From positions 3,825-43,834 of the forward strand of contig JAOAUI010000359.1 in NCBI GenBank assembly GCA_030157685.1: a DNA stretch of 40,010 bases, written 5' to 3'. The stretch is from Ferruginibacter sp. Its GTDB lineage: Bacteria > Bacteroidota > Bacteroidia > Chitinophagales > Chitinophagaceae. Positions 19,389-28,603 of the stretch are shown here, piece by piece. The stretch's first letter is position 1. The number at the start of each line of letters is the position of its first letter. The notes beneath the pieces are model-generated. The model was not told the origin of the DNA. It was given only the letters and a program-made list of their open reading frames with translations, and searched no databases. The position numbers were made by a program, and so were the translations under genes.

Positions 19389-19396
19389 CAAAGATA
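19389..19396 (-). promoter_or_regulatory. Candidate -7 element TATCTTTG upstream of lpxC-fabZ
   Basis: CAAAGATA on + strand is TATCTTTG on the minus strand, 22 nt before the ATG; no convincing -33 seen. Confidence 0.35.
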
Positions 19397-19446
19397 TTTA
19401 AAATATGCTGCCAGCGCACTTATAAACTAATGTAGTTGCAAGGGGG

Positions 19447-21930
19447 CTAAAACTGTATCTGAAAACTTCCGAAAATACCAAATTTAGAGCCTGAACCAGC
19501 GTAAGAAGATGAAGGAGAAAGCCGCCAAACAAAGTCGAGCCGGAATACTTTGAAGATGTTATCAATACCGGTACCAACCTCTATATAGGTTTTACCGTTT
19601 AATGTTTTAAAAGTACCGGCTTTATTATTGATAGCAGTATTCTCGGCGCTTAAAGAACCCCAAAGTGTTTTTGCGGTGTAAAACTGCCGCCATTTTAATT
19701 TACGGGTAAGTGGAATAAAGCGGAAAAGGCCCGAACCGATATTATGCTCCATATTTATACCGGCATATTTATCACTTAAATATTCAAACCGGTTCATCAG
19801 GTTAAAGGCAAAGGGGTTGTAATAAAAAAGATCATTGCCCGGGTGATTCTCGAGGTTGGTAAAGGGCATGGCGCCGTTTATTTTTCCGCCATAAACCCTG
19901 TAATATAAAGTTCCGTAGGGAGATATTTTCATCATATCTTTTATGAGCAAAGAATATTTAGTGTAGTTGTATGCACTGTTAAATACGCCTGCAATGCCTT
20001 TAGCAAACATGGCCTCAACAATTGGGTATTTTGTGCCGATTGAATACCTGTTATAATCAGTTTCAATAAACCGCTCCAGGTAGGCAAACCGTAATTTTAA
20101 AGCCAGCTCAAAATTGGTAAGCGGTGTACCGCTGTTTGCTGTAAAGCTTGATAATGTTGGCAGATTAAGCAATGGTGTGTATTGCCTGTGCGATACAAAC
20201 AGTTCAGAAGAAAAGCCTTTGCCCAGATCGCTGAATACATCAAACCTGTAATCTTTTACATTGATGAACTTTCTGTAGTTTCTTGGTTTGCGTATGGCAA
20301 GCGAAAAAATATTATCCTGGCTTACTTCGCCAACCTGGCTGATGCCGTTGTCTACGTCGTTTTGATAAGAAAGATGCAGGCGGATTCTTTTAGGCTCACG
20401 TTGTAAAAGCCAGTAGGCTTCTGCCTGTCCTTTAAATCTTTTATCTCTGAAACCATAAGCCAGGTAACCATGCAGGTAAACATTTTTAAACAGTTTTTTA
20501 TTGGTACCCAGGTCAAAGCGTAACCTGGTACCCTGCACGGTATCAGCACTTATCCAGTTAAACCAGGGACCAATTTCAAACTTGCCGATATTGCGGTAGC
20601 CACCAAACAAAAACTTTAAGTTGGTTTGCAATTTTTTAAACTTAGGCATTTCCATCAGCTTATCAATGGTTGTATAAATTGCTTTTTCATTCTTCGATAA
20701 GGTGTCATGCCGCAGGCTGGTCCAGGCAGAATCGGAATTTTGTACAACTGATTTTTCTGTTTTTACCAGTTCCTCAATATGCTGATCTTTAAAAGTAGCA
20801 GTTAAGGAATCACTGTTAATGACAATATCTTTATAGGAAGTTGTCTTTCGGCCAATGAGAGTGAGCGAATTTTTGCCCAGCACACGGAAATCGGCAAAGA
20901 ATTTATCACGGTTTAAAAATATTACCGAATCGTTGATGGGGATGTACTCCTGAAAAACACTGATGCGGTCAATAAAATTAATGTTGGCCTCTTTGCCCAG
21001 GTACATAGATATTTTGCGTATCTGGTAAGTTTTTTCTGTTACCCATGCATCTCCTTCAAAAGTATTTTGCCCGGCACGCTTTGGACGAAATACAAAATGA
21101 TATTGTTTGCCGCCATTTACAACTTGTGTATCGGGTACGGTAAAAATATAATAGGCATCGGCATTATCATTAAAGGGGCTGATGAAATCCTTGTCCATTA
21201 CATTTACAAAATTGCTGTAAATGCTTACGTTCTGGTTCATTACGCCCAGCAGTTTGCTGAAGCTTTCGTTGTTAAAACCTTTGGTCTGGCTGGCCTTGAT
21301 ATTTTCGTAAAACTTTTTTGGATTTTTCTGATAGGCATAATCACTCAGGCTTTCTATCAGGTATGCCGGTAAAAAAGGAGCAGCTTCGGATGTGCTGTCC
21401 ATATTATCAAAAATGAAGGAGAAGTTTTTTAAAAGAAAATTTTTCTTTGCCTTATCGGCGTTAAAATTCTTGATATCAATTTCCAGTTTATTGTATGCTT
21501 CGTAGCTGAAGTTACCCAGGTCGTAGCGGTTGTACTGCTTCTTTTTGGTCATTATTTTTTTCCATAAATAAAGGCCCCTGTTCCATTTGGCTTTAATAAT
21601 TACTTCGCCTTTTGCAGTTCCTCTTTCCAGCTGAATTTTAAGGGATGTATTGTTTTGCAGATGAGTGATGGGCATTTTATAAATTTCAAAGCCAATGAAA
21701 CTTACTTTTAAAGTATCGTCTTTAAAATTATTGAGCGTAAAAGAAAAATGTCCGGCACTGTCGGTTGATTTACCAATGCCCGAACGGGCAAAATAAACCG
21801 AAGCAAAACTTACCGGCTCTTTGGTATGTCCATCAATTACGGTTCCGGAAAAAGATATTGGTTGTGCAAAAGACTGGGTGGAAAAGAAAATGAATACAAG
21901 TAATGATATGCAGTGCCTGAAGATATTCAA
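19447..21930 (-). CDS. DUF5686-type outer-membrane protein with N-terminal carboxypeptidase-regulatory-like (CarboxypepD_reg) domain
   Basis: Signal peptide, FSGTVIDGHTKEPVSFASVYFARSGIGKSTDSAGHFSF, long beta-rich C-terminus ending FGIFGSFQIQF. Confidence 0.85.
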   Translation of the reverse strand: MNIFRHCISLLVFIFFSTQSFAQPISFSGTVIDGHTKEPVSFASVYFARSGIGKSTDSAGHFSFTLNNFKDDTLKVSFIGFEIYKMPITHLQNNTSLKIQLERGTAKGEVIIKAKWNRGLYLWKKIMTKKKQYNRYDLGNFSYEAYNKLEIDIKNFNADKAKKNFLLKNFSFIFDNMDSTSEAAPFLPAYLIESLSDYAYQKNPKKFYENIKASQTKGFNNESFSKLLGVMNQNVSIYSNFVNVMDKDFISPFNDNADAYYIFTVPDTQVVNGGKQYHFVFRPKRAGQNTFEGDAWVTEKTYQIRKISMYLGKEANINFIDRISVFQEYIPINDSVIFLNRDKFFADFRVLGKNSLTLIGRKTTSYKDIVINSDSLTATFKDQHIEELVKTEKSVVQNSDSAWTSLRHDTLSKNEKAIYTTIDKLMEMPKFKKLQTNLKFLFGGYRNIGKFEIGPWFNWISADTVQGTRLRFDLGTNKKLFKNVYLHGYLAYGFRDKRFKGQAEAYWLLQREPKRIRLHLSYQNDVDNGISQVGEVSQDNIFSLAIRKPRNYRKFINVKDYRFDVFSDLGKGFSSELFVSHRQYTPLLNLPTLSSFTANSGTPLTNFELALKLRFAYLERFIETDYNRYSIGTKYPIVEAMFAKGIAGVFNSAYNYTKYSLLIKDMMKISPYGTLYYRVYGGKINGAMPFTNLENHPGNDLFYYNPFAFNLMNRFEYLSDKYAGINMEHNIGSGLFRFIPLTRKLKWRQFYTAKTLWGSLSAENTAINNKAGTFKTLNGKTYIEVGTGIDNIFKVFRLDFVWRLSPSSSYAGSGSKFGIFGSFQIQF

Positions 21931-22081
21931 AAAATAAATTTTAATAGTTGGGTATGGTGTTTATTCAGATTTCTGAAGCATCAAAGGTATTTCATTTTTC
22001 AGCTGGTAAGCTAAAGAAAATGTTAAGTAGTTGTTTTAGGGCAACAGGCGGGTAATTGAGGAAATATATTTTTTAAGGGCT

Positions 22082-23131
22082 TTAAATGTTGTTTTTTTCC
22101 ATTAATTCTTTCAGCATTTTCTCAAGCTCAATTACCTTTTTTTCCAATGCAGGTAAATTTCTAACTACGGCCTGAGAGCGCATAGAAGTCAGATAATCAA
22201 TTGCCGGAACACCGGTAACAGAAGTATTAGGTGTTTTTATAGATTTACTTACACCGCTTTTTCCATTAATTTTTGTGCCATCAGCAATTTGAAGATGGCC
22301 TGCCAGGCCTGCCTGTCCGCCTATAATAACATTGTTGCCAATTTTAGTACTGCCGCTTACCCCGGTTAATGCAGCAATGGCGGTATTATTTCCCACTTCT
22401 ACATTATGGGCAATCTGGAGCAGGTTATCTAATTTGGCGCCCGATTTTATCAGGGTACTTCCTATGGTTGCCCTGTCAATGGTAGTATTGGCGCCTATTT
22501 CAACATAATCCTCAATGATCACATTTCCTATCTGGGGAATTTTTTTAAAACTGCCATCTGCCTCAGGTGCAAAACCAAATCCATCGCTGCCAATAACAGC
22601 ACCGGCATGTATAATAACACTTTTGCCAACAATACAATCATGATAAACAATTGCGCCGGGGTTTATCACCGTATCTTTTCCAATAGTAACATTATTACCT
22701 AAATAGGCATTCGGATAAATTTTTGCACCATCTGCCACAATTACATTTTCGCCCACATAGGCAAAAGCTCCAATGTATACATTTTGGCCAATTTTTGCAG
22801 TGGCATGCACAAAGGAAGGTTGCTGAATACCGGTTAATTGTTGCCTTTGTATCTGCTGATATTTATCTAATAGTGTTGCAAAAGCCAGATAAGCATCGGG
22901 TACTTTTATCAGGGTAGCATCAATTGGCTGCTTTAGCTCCTGTGTATCATTTACAATGATGATGCTGGCCTTTGTGCTGTACAGGAATTCTTCGTATTTA
23001 GGATTGGCCAAAAAAGCCAGTTGCCCGTTTTGGGCTTCTTCAATTTTACCAAAAGAACCTACGGCAGTATCGGCATTGCCTTCAACTTTTCCGTTGATCA
23101 TCATGGCTATTTGTGCTGCGGTGAATTGCAT
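22082..23131 (-). CDS. lpxD: UDP-3-O-acylglucosamine N-acyltransferase
   Basis: Hexapeptide repeats, GSDGFGFAPEADGSFKKIPQIGNVIIEDYVEIGANTTIDRATIGSTLI, QIAHNVEVG. Confidence 0.96.
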   Translation of the reverse strand: MQFTAAQIAMMINGKVEGNADTAVGSFGKIEEAQNGQLAFLANPKYEEFLYSTKASIIIVNDTQELKQPIDATLIKVPDAYLAFATLLDKYQQIQRQQLTGIQQPSFVHATAKIGQNVYIGAFAYVGENVIVADGAKIYPNAYLGNNVTIGKDTVINPGAIVYHDCIVGKSVIIHAGAVIGSDGFGFAPEADGSFKKIPQIGNVIIEDYVEIGANTTIDRATIGSTLIKSGAKLDNLLQIAHNVEVGNNTAIAALTGVSGSTKIGNNVIIGGQAGLAGHLQIADGTKINGKSGVSKSIKTPNTSVTGVPAIDYLTSMRSQAVVRNLPALEKKVIELEKMLKELMEKNNI

Positions 23132-23134
23132 AAT

Positions 23135-23211
23135 GAGCTTTTAGCTTTTAGCTATGAGCTATGAGCCGGGCACTTACGAAGTGCTAACAGCTCATAGCTC
23201 ACAGCTATCTT
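23135..23211. repeat. Heptamer-periodic palindrome between lpxD and the HD gene
   Basis: GAGCTTT TAGCTTT TAGCTAT GAGCTAT GAGCCGG GCACTTA CGAAGTG CTAACAG CTCATAG CTCACAG CTATCTT. Arms 23149-23166 and 23190-23207 match 17/18, with an inner GCACTT-ACG-AAGTGC hairpin. Confidence 0.85.
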
Positions 23212-24386
23212 AAGTAACAAATGTAATATTTTTTAACCTTGCCCATCAGGTTTTGATTGATCAGGGCATTATCCACTTCCGAAATATCTTTTACCGTGCC
23301 ATCTTTAAAAAGAATATGAATGTGCTCATCTTCCAGATTGTAGGTGCTGCTGGCTACTTCGCCGGTAAATACCAGCCAACCGGCTTCTTCGTTACTCAGG
23401 TTAAGTTTTGTTGCAGCTTTGGCCAGTTTTTCCTGTACCAGTACTTCATCAACCGGGTTGCCAAAGTACTGAACTTTCAGCAGCTGCCGGTTAATAATGC
23501 CATTGCAAAGAGTTGATAAAATTTTGTCTTCGTGATGGCACCAGCCTTTGATGGCTGCCGTTACATCGTAATCATCCAGGCTACAGAATTCTTCAAGTGT
23601 AACAGTTTGTATGGGTTTTGTAATAAAATTATGCAATGGTTGCTGTGTAGCCGCTTTAATATATTTAGCTCTTTTAATAATACGCTTCAACATCTGCTCG
23701 GCACACAACACGGTTTTGTGCAGGTAAACCTGCCAGTACATCAGGCGGCGGGCCACTAAAAATTTTTCTATTGAATAGATGGATTTTTCTTCCACCATCA
23801 GCTCGCCGTTATGCACGGTAAGCATTTTAATAATGCGGTCGTAACCGATAACACCCTCATTTACGCCGGAGAAAAAACTGTCTCTTGTTAAATAATCCAA
23901 CCGGTCCACATCTAATTGCCCGCTGATGAGCTGAAAAAGAAATTTTTTATGATAACTGTCGGTAAAAATTTCCAGAGCAAGGCCAAGCTTACCATCAAAC
24001 TGTTTGTTAAGTTCCTGAATGATCATCAGCGAAAGGTCTTCGTGATGCATACTTTCAACCAGCTCATGCTCCAGCGCATGGCTAAAAGGCCCGTGGCCGA
24101 TATCATGCAAAAGGATGGCAATTTTTGCAGCCTGTTCTTCGGCTGCCGTTATTTCAATGCCTTTATTTTTTAATTCAGACAGGGCATTACTCATTAAATG
24201 ATAGGCACCCAGTGCATGGTGCAGCCTGCTGTGTACAGCACCGGGGTAAACCAGGCTTGCCATCGCCATCTGGCTGATGCGACGCAGCCGCTGAAAATAA
24301 GGATGGCTGATTACTGCATAGATCAATTCATCATCAATGGTAATAAAACCATATACCGGATCGTTGATAATTTTTCTGAAAGGCAT
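23205..24386 (-). CDS. HD-domain phosphohydrolase (dGTPase-like/YdhJ type)
   Basis: MPFRKIINDPVYGFITIDDEL, YPGAVHSRLHHALGAYHL, ILLHDIGHGPFSHALEHEL, DVDRLDYLTRDSFFSGV. Confidence 0.93.
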   Translation of the reverse strand: MPFRKIINDPVYGFITIDDELIYAVISHPYFQRLRRISQMAMASLVYPGAVHSRLHHALGAYHLMSNALSELKNKGIEITAAEEQAAKIAILLHDIGHGPFSHALEHELVESMHHEDLSLMIIQELNKQFDGKLGLALEIFTDSYHKKFLFQLISGQLDVDRLDYLTRDSFFSGVNEGVIGYDRIIKMLTVHNGELMVEEKSIYSIEKFLVARRLMYWQVYLHKTVLCAEQMLKRIIKRAKYIKAATQQPLHNFITKPIQTVTLEEFCSLDDYDVTAAIKGWCHHEDKILSTLCNGIINRQLLKVQYFGNPVDEVLVQEKLAKAATKLNLSNEEAGWLVFTGEVASSTYNLEDEHIHILFKDGTVKDISEVDNALINQNLMGKVKKYYICYLR

Positions 24387-24391
24387 TAAAA

Positions 24392-24426
24392 GTTTGTTGT
24401 TGCTGGTTTGTTGTTTGTGGTTATGC
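24392..24426. repeat. Heptamer array upstream of the HD gene: GTTTGTT GTTGCTG GTTTGTT GTTTGTG GTTATGC
   Basis: Five 7-nt units in register, starting 6 nt upstream of the start codon. Confidence 0.7.
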
Positions 24427-24648
24427 CTTTGGCATTACCGGTATTTGTTAAAAGATGCACAAAGCTAAATAAAGTGCCTCAGCATTAACATAAAAAATTA
24501 AATTTGTGAGAACAGTAAAAACTACTCACTTTTAATCCATACTTACTTCGCTTAGATAAAAGTTCAATAAAGCTATGCAGTACAAGTGAGTGACACAACG
24601 ATGATGACCAATGATAAAATGCCCGTAACAAAAAACTAAAAAAACCAC

Positions 24649-24664
24649 CCGCAGGGTCCTGCGG
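24649..24664. promoter_or_regulatory. GC-rich hairpin immediately upstream of porX
   Basis: CCGCAGG-GT-CCTGCGG, perfect 7-bp inverted repeat ending 13 nt before the porX ATG. Confidence 0.5.
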
Positions 24665-24677
24665 ACAAACCAATAAT

Positions 24678-26234
24678 ATGAGTGTAGCAAAAATTCTTTG
24701 GGTAGATGATGAAATAGACAGCCTTACATCGCAGGTGATGTTTTTGGAAAACAAAGGATATGAAGTGCATACCAAAACCAATGGATTTGATGCGATAGAA
24801 TACGTGAAGGATAATATTGTAGATGTGGTGTTGCTTGATGAAACCATGCCGGGCATAACCGGCCTGCAAACCCTGCAGCAGATAAAGGAATTGAAAAGTA
24901 ATTTACCGGTGGTTTTAATTACAAAGAACGAAGCGGAGAATTTGATGGACGAAGCCATCGGATCGCAGATAAGTGATTATTTGATTAAACCGGTTAACCC
25001 CAACCAGGTTTGGCTTAGCCTGAAAAAACTGATTGATAATAAAAGACTGGTTGCCGAAAAAACAACTTCTGCTTATCAGCAGGAGTTTAGAAGTTTGTTT
25101 ACTTCGTTAAACAGCAACCCCAATTATAATGAGTGGATGGAGATTTACCGTAAACTGGTTTATTGGGAGCTGGAGATGAAAAAGAGCGACAGTCCGGAAA
25201 TGCAGGAAGTTTTTCAGGCGCAAAAAACAGAGGCCAATACAGAGTTTTTTAAATTCATTAGCCGCAATTATGCAGGCTGGGTAAATCCTAAAAGTGACGA
25301 TGCACCCATCATGAGCCATAACCTGCTGAAGTTTAAAGTGCTGCCGCATGTAGAAAAAGGCATACCATTATTTTTTGTGCTGATCGATAATTTACGGTTT
25401 GATCAATGGAAAACGATACAGCCAATTTTTGCCGAAAGTTTTAGAATACATGAAGAAGAAACTTTTTACGCCATACTGCCAACGGCTACACAGTATGCAC
25501 GTAATGCCATTTTTGCCGGTATGATGCCGGTTGATATTGAAAAGAAATTTCCGGTACAATGGAAAAATGACGATGAGGATGGCGGAAAAAATATGTTTGA
25601 AGAAGATTTTTTTAAGGCACATTTAAAAAGTTTGGGTAAGGCCGATTTAAAATACTCTTACACCAAAATTACCAATAACCACGACGGGCAAAAATTAGTT
25701 GATAATATTCACAACATGCTGGATAACGATATTAATGTGATCGTTTACAATTTTGTGGATATGCTGAGCCATGCCCGTACCGAAATGGAAGTGCTTAAAG
25801 AACTGGCCGGCGACGAAACCAGTTACCGCAGCATTACCGAAAGCTGGTTTATGCACTCCCCGCTGCACCAGGCGCTTAAAAAAATTGCTGATAAAAAATT
25901 AACCATGATCGTGGCAACAGACCATGGCAGCGTGCGGGTGAATACCCCTGCAAAAGTTATTGGTGATAAACAAACCACCGCCAACCTGCGCTACAAACAT
26001 GGGCGCAATTTAAATTACGAACCTAAAGATGTGCTGGCTTTCAGAGACCCACGGGAAGCAGGTTTGCCTGTGCCTAATGTAAACTCTTCTTTCATATTTG
26101 CAAAAGGCGATCTGTATTTATGTTATCCTAATAATTATAATCACTTTGCCAATTATTACCGTAATACTTTTCAGCATGGTGGTATAAGTTTGGAAGAGAT
26201 GATTGTGCCGGTGATAAGGATGACGAATAAGTAA
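24678..26234 (+). CDS. porX: PorX: response regulator fused to PglZ/alkaline-phosphatase-like effector domain (type IX secretion regulator)
   Basis: Receiver ILWVDDEIDSLTSQ, VVLLDETMPGITGLQTLQQIKE, ITKNEAENLMDEAIGSQISDYLIKPVNPNQVWLSLKK; effector FFVLIDNLRFDQWKTIQPIF, ILPTATQYARNAIFAGMMP, ATDHGSVRVNTPAKVIGDK. Confidence 0.96.
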   Translation: MSVAKILWVDDEIDSLTSQVMFLENKGYEVHTKTNGFDAIEYVKDNIVDVVLLDETMPGITGLQTLQQIKELKSNLPVVLITKNEAENLMDEAIGSQISDYLIKPVNPNQVWLSLKKLIDNKRLVAEKTTSAYQQEFRSLFTSLNSNPNYNEWMEIYRKLVYWELEMKKSDSPEMQEVFQAQKTEANTEFFKFISRNYAGWVNPKSDDAPIMSHNLLKFKVLPHVEKGIPLFFVLIDNLRFDQWKTIQPIFAESFRIHEEETFYAILPTATQYARNAIFAGMMPVDIEKKFPVQWKNDDEDGGKNMFEEDFFKAHLKSLGKADLKYSYTKITNNHDGQKLVDNIHNMLDNDINVIVYNFVDMLSHARTEMEVLKELAGDETSYRSITESWFMHSPLHQALKKIADKKLTMIVATDHGSVRVNTPAKVIGDKQTTANLRYKHGRNLNYEPKDVLAFRDPREAGLPVPNVNSSFIFAKGDLYLCYPNNYNHFANYYRNTFQHGGISLEEMIVPVIRMTNK

Positions 26235-26275
26235 AACGCAGATTAATCTGATTATAATTGATTTCGCAGATTTTT
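26235..26275. repeat. Degenerate CGCAGATT-type intergenic repeat 3' of porX
   Basis: ACGCAGATTAATCTGATTATAATTGATTTCGCAGATTT, with CGCAGATT at both ends. Confidence 0.4.
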
Positions 26276-26374
26276 TTATCAACGTTTGTTGAAAACCTTT
26301 TTTTTTATTGTATCTCATTTGTTGGAGTTTGCAATTAAAATAAAAGGGTTCATTTCCTTTAACCGGGATAAACT

Positions 26375-26638
26375 ATGAAATACACACAACATAATTTAGA
26401 TAAGATAGAAAAAGTGGCGGAAGAATGTGGTTATGTTATCCGTTACGAAAGAGGAACTTTTCAAAGCGGTTACTGCATTCTGCAGGACCGGAAAGTGATC
26501 GTTATCAATAAATTTTTTCAGACAGAAGGCAGGATGAATGCCCTCATTGACCTGATGCCACAACTTGAAATAAGTTTTGACGCCCTTACACATGAAAGTC
26601 AGAAGGTGTATGACGAAGTGATGAGTGTTGTTAAATAG
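26375..26638 (+). CDS. Small hypothetical protein (87 aa)
   Basis: ATG ORF in the porX downstream interval, soluble and compact: MKYTQHNLDKIEKVAEECGYVIRYERGTFQSGYCILQDRKVIVINKFFQTEGRMNALIDLMPQL. Confidence 0.75.
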   Translation: MKYTQHNLDKIEKVAEECGYVIRYERGTFQSGYCILQDRKVIVINKFFQTEGRMNALIDLMPQLEISFDALTHESQKVYDEVMSVVK

Positions 26639-26647
26639 ACAATAGTA

Positions 26648-26724
26648 ATTGAGTCATTGGTCAATCGCAATGGCTTTTAATTATAAGGCCTCTCAAAGAC
26701 TTAATGACCATTGCACAATGACTC
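26648..26724. repeat. Heptamer-periodic palindrome upstream of the MBL hydrolase
   Basis: ATTGAGT CATTGGT CAATCGC AATGGCT TTTAATT ATAAGGC CTCTCAA AGACTTA ATGACCA TTGCACA ATGACTC; TGAGTCATTG (26650-26659) pairs with CAATGACTCA (26716-26725). Confidence 0.75.
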
Positions 26725-26746
26725 ACAAAAGGCCTATTTTTGCCAG

Positions 26747-27526
26747 GTGCAAACTCCTCCATTAAAAATAACTTTCCTTGGTACCGGCACCAGCAGTGGT
26801 GTACCCATGATTGGCTGCAGTTGCGAAGTATGCACATCTGCCAATAAAAAAGACAAACGCTTACGCAGCAGTATTTTAGTTGAAAGCGAAACCACAAGCA
26901 TTGTTGTTGATACCACGCCCGATTTCAGGTACCAGATGCTGAGGGCCAATGTTAAAAAGCTCGACGCTGTTTTATTTACACACCCACATAAAGATCATAT
27001 TGCCGGGCTGGATGATGTAAGAGCCTTTAATTATTTTCAGCAAAAACCAATGGAGTTATATGCCAACTCATTAACCGAGGAGGCAATTAAAAGAGAATTT
27101 GCTTACGCTTTTTCTGATAAAAAATATCCGGGCATACCCAACCTTAATTTAAATACCATAGATGATAAACCGTTTATAGTGGGCGATATTCCGGTAGTTC
27201 CGATTTTAGTATGGCATTTAAAAATGCCGGTGCTGGGTTTCAGGTTTGGTAAGTTTACTTACATAACCGATGCCAATAAAATAGACGATGATGAAAAAGA
27301 AAAAATAAAAGGAAGCGATGCAATGGTATTAAATGCATTGCGGAAAGAAAGCCATATTTCTCATTTTACATTAGATGAAGCAGTTGCCATGGTTCAGGAA
27401 TTAGCTGTGCCGAGAGCATATTTTACACATATAAGTCACCAACTGGGCAGGCACGAAGATATCAATGCATGTCTGCCAAAGGGAATTGAATTGGCAAGTG
27501 ACCATATACAACTTTTTTTTGAATAA
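26747..27526 (+). CDS. MBL-fold metallo-hydrolase (PhnP/beta-CASP-less type)
   Basis: ITFLGTGTSSGVPMIGCSCEVC, LFTHPHKDHIAGLDDVRAFNYF, FTYITDANKI. The tracked start at 26711 is TTG inside a repeat; GTG at 26747 is more plausible. Confidence 0.9.
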   Translation: MQTPPLKITFLGTGTSSGVPMIGCSCEVCTSANKKDKRLRSSILVESETTSIVVDTTPDFRYQMLRANVKKLDAVLFTHPHKDHIAGLDDVRAFNYFQQKPMELYANSLTEEAIKREFAYAFSDKKYPGIPNLNLNTIDDKPFIVGDIPVVPILVWHLKMPVLGFRFGKFTYITDANKIDDDEKEKIKGSDAMVLNALRKESHISHFTLDEAVAMVQELAVPRAYFTHISHQLGRHEDINACLPKGIELASDHIQLFFE

Positions 27527-27604
27527 AAATTGAGGAAAATAACTACTTTTTTATGTAGTTTTTCTCAAGGATAGGTTACTCCGTGTAATTATCTTGGGGG
27601 CTCA

Positions 27605-28564
27605 ATGGCCCAACAAAAAAATCATAAACCTGAGTATCTTTCCTTTACCCGAAGGGAGCGTATTGGTATCATTACTGTTGTAATGATCATGATGGTTTAT
27701 CCAACGATTCCGATCCTGTTCGCCATATTCTACAAGCCCGAACCGGTTGACCATACAGCATTTGAAAAAGAGATAGCCGGACTTAATGTACAAGAACCGG
27801 ATAGCAGTTCGTCATACGCAAAAAGAAACTATGACGGCTATCTTCACTACCAGCCTTCAGAAAAAAATTATTACGATAAGCCAATCAAGGGAGAACTGTT
27901 TTATTTTGATCCAAACACTTTATCTGCTGATGGCTGGGTAAAATTGGGAGTAAGAGAAAAAACTGCCAATACCATTCAAAATTATATTTTAAAAGGGGGC
28001 AGGTTTTATAAGCCTGAAGATATCAGTAAAATATGGGGCCTGCATGAAGATGAAGTGAAAAGGCTTTTACCATATGTAAGGATAGAATCAAAACCCACAA
28101 AGGACTACAATAAATATCCCGACCGGGAGAAAGCTAAAACTTACGAAAAACCCACATACACTATTACACCCTGTGATGTTAACTACAGCGATACGGCTGC
28201 CTTTATTGCCTTGCCGGGCATTGGCAGTAAACTGGCAGCACGTATCGTTGCTTTCAGGGAAAAACTGGGTGGCTTTTATAAAACCGAACAGGTTGCAGAA
28301 ACTTACGGATTGCCAGATTCTACTTTTCAGAAAATAAAAAGCATGCTGGTAATTGGCAACATCAGTGTGAAAAAACTGAATATTAATACCGCCACGGTTG
28401 ATGAATTAAAAACGCATCCTTACCTGCGTTACAATATTGCCAATGCAATTGTGCAATACAGGCAGCAGCATGGCAGCTTTTCATCGGTAAGCGATATCAA
28501 AAAAATAATGGTGATTACTGAAGAGATTTACAATAAAGCGGCTCCTTATCTTATCATCAAATAA
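27605..28564 (+). CDS. Helix-hairpin-helix (ComEA-like) domain protein with N-terminal TM segment
   Basis: TM near the N-terminus; ALPGIGSKLAARIVAFREKLGGFYKTEQVAETYGL and NINTATVDELKTHPYLRYNIANAIVQYRQQHGSFSSVSDIKKI. Confidence 0.9.
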   Translation: MAQQKNHKPEYLSFTRRERIGIITVVMIMMVYPTIPILFAIFYKPEPVDHTAFEKEIAGLNVQEPDSSSSYAKRNYDGYLHYQPSEKNYYDKPIKGELFYFDPNTLSADGWVKLGVREKTANTIQNYILKGGRFYKPEDISKIWGLHEDEVKRLLPYVRIESKPTKDYNKYPDREKAKTYEKPTYTITPCDVNYSDTAAFIALPGIGSKLAARIVAFREKLGGFYKTEQVAETYGLPDSTFQKIKSMLVIGNISVKKLNINTATVDELKTHPYLRYNIANAIVQYRQQHGSFSSVSDIKKIMVITEEIYNKAAPYLIIK

Positions 28565-28603
28565 GATAACTTATATGCATCTTTAATCTAAAATAATCTA
28601 CAC

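Noticed and set aside
24485-24958. Minus-strand 157-aa ORF over the porX start
   Set aside because: Antisense to the conserved PorX receiver domain and the AT-rich gap; Ser/Phe/Cys-rich translation typical of spurious reading frames.
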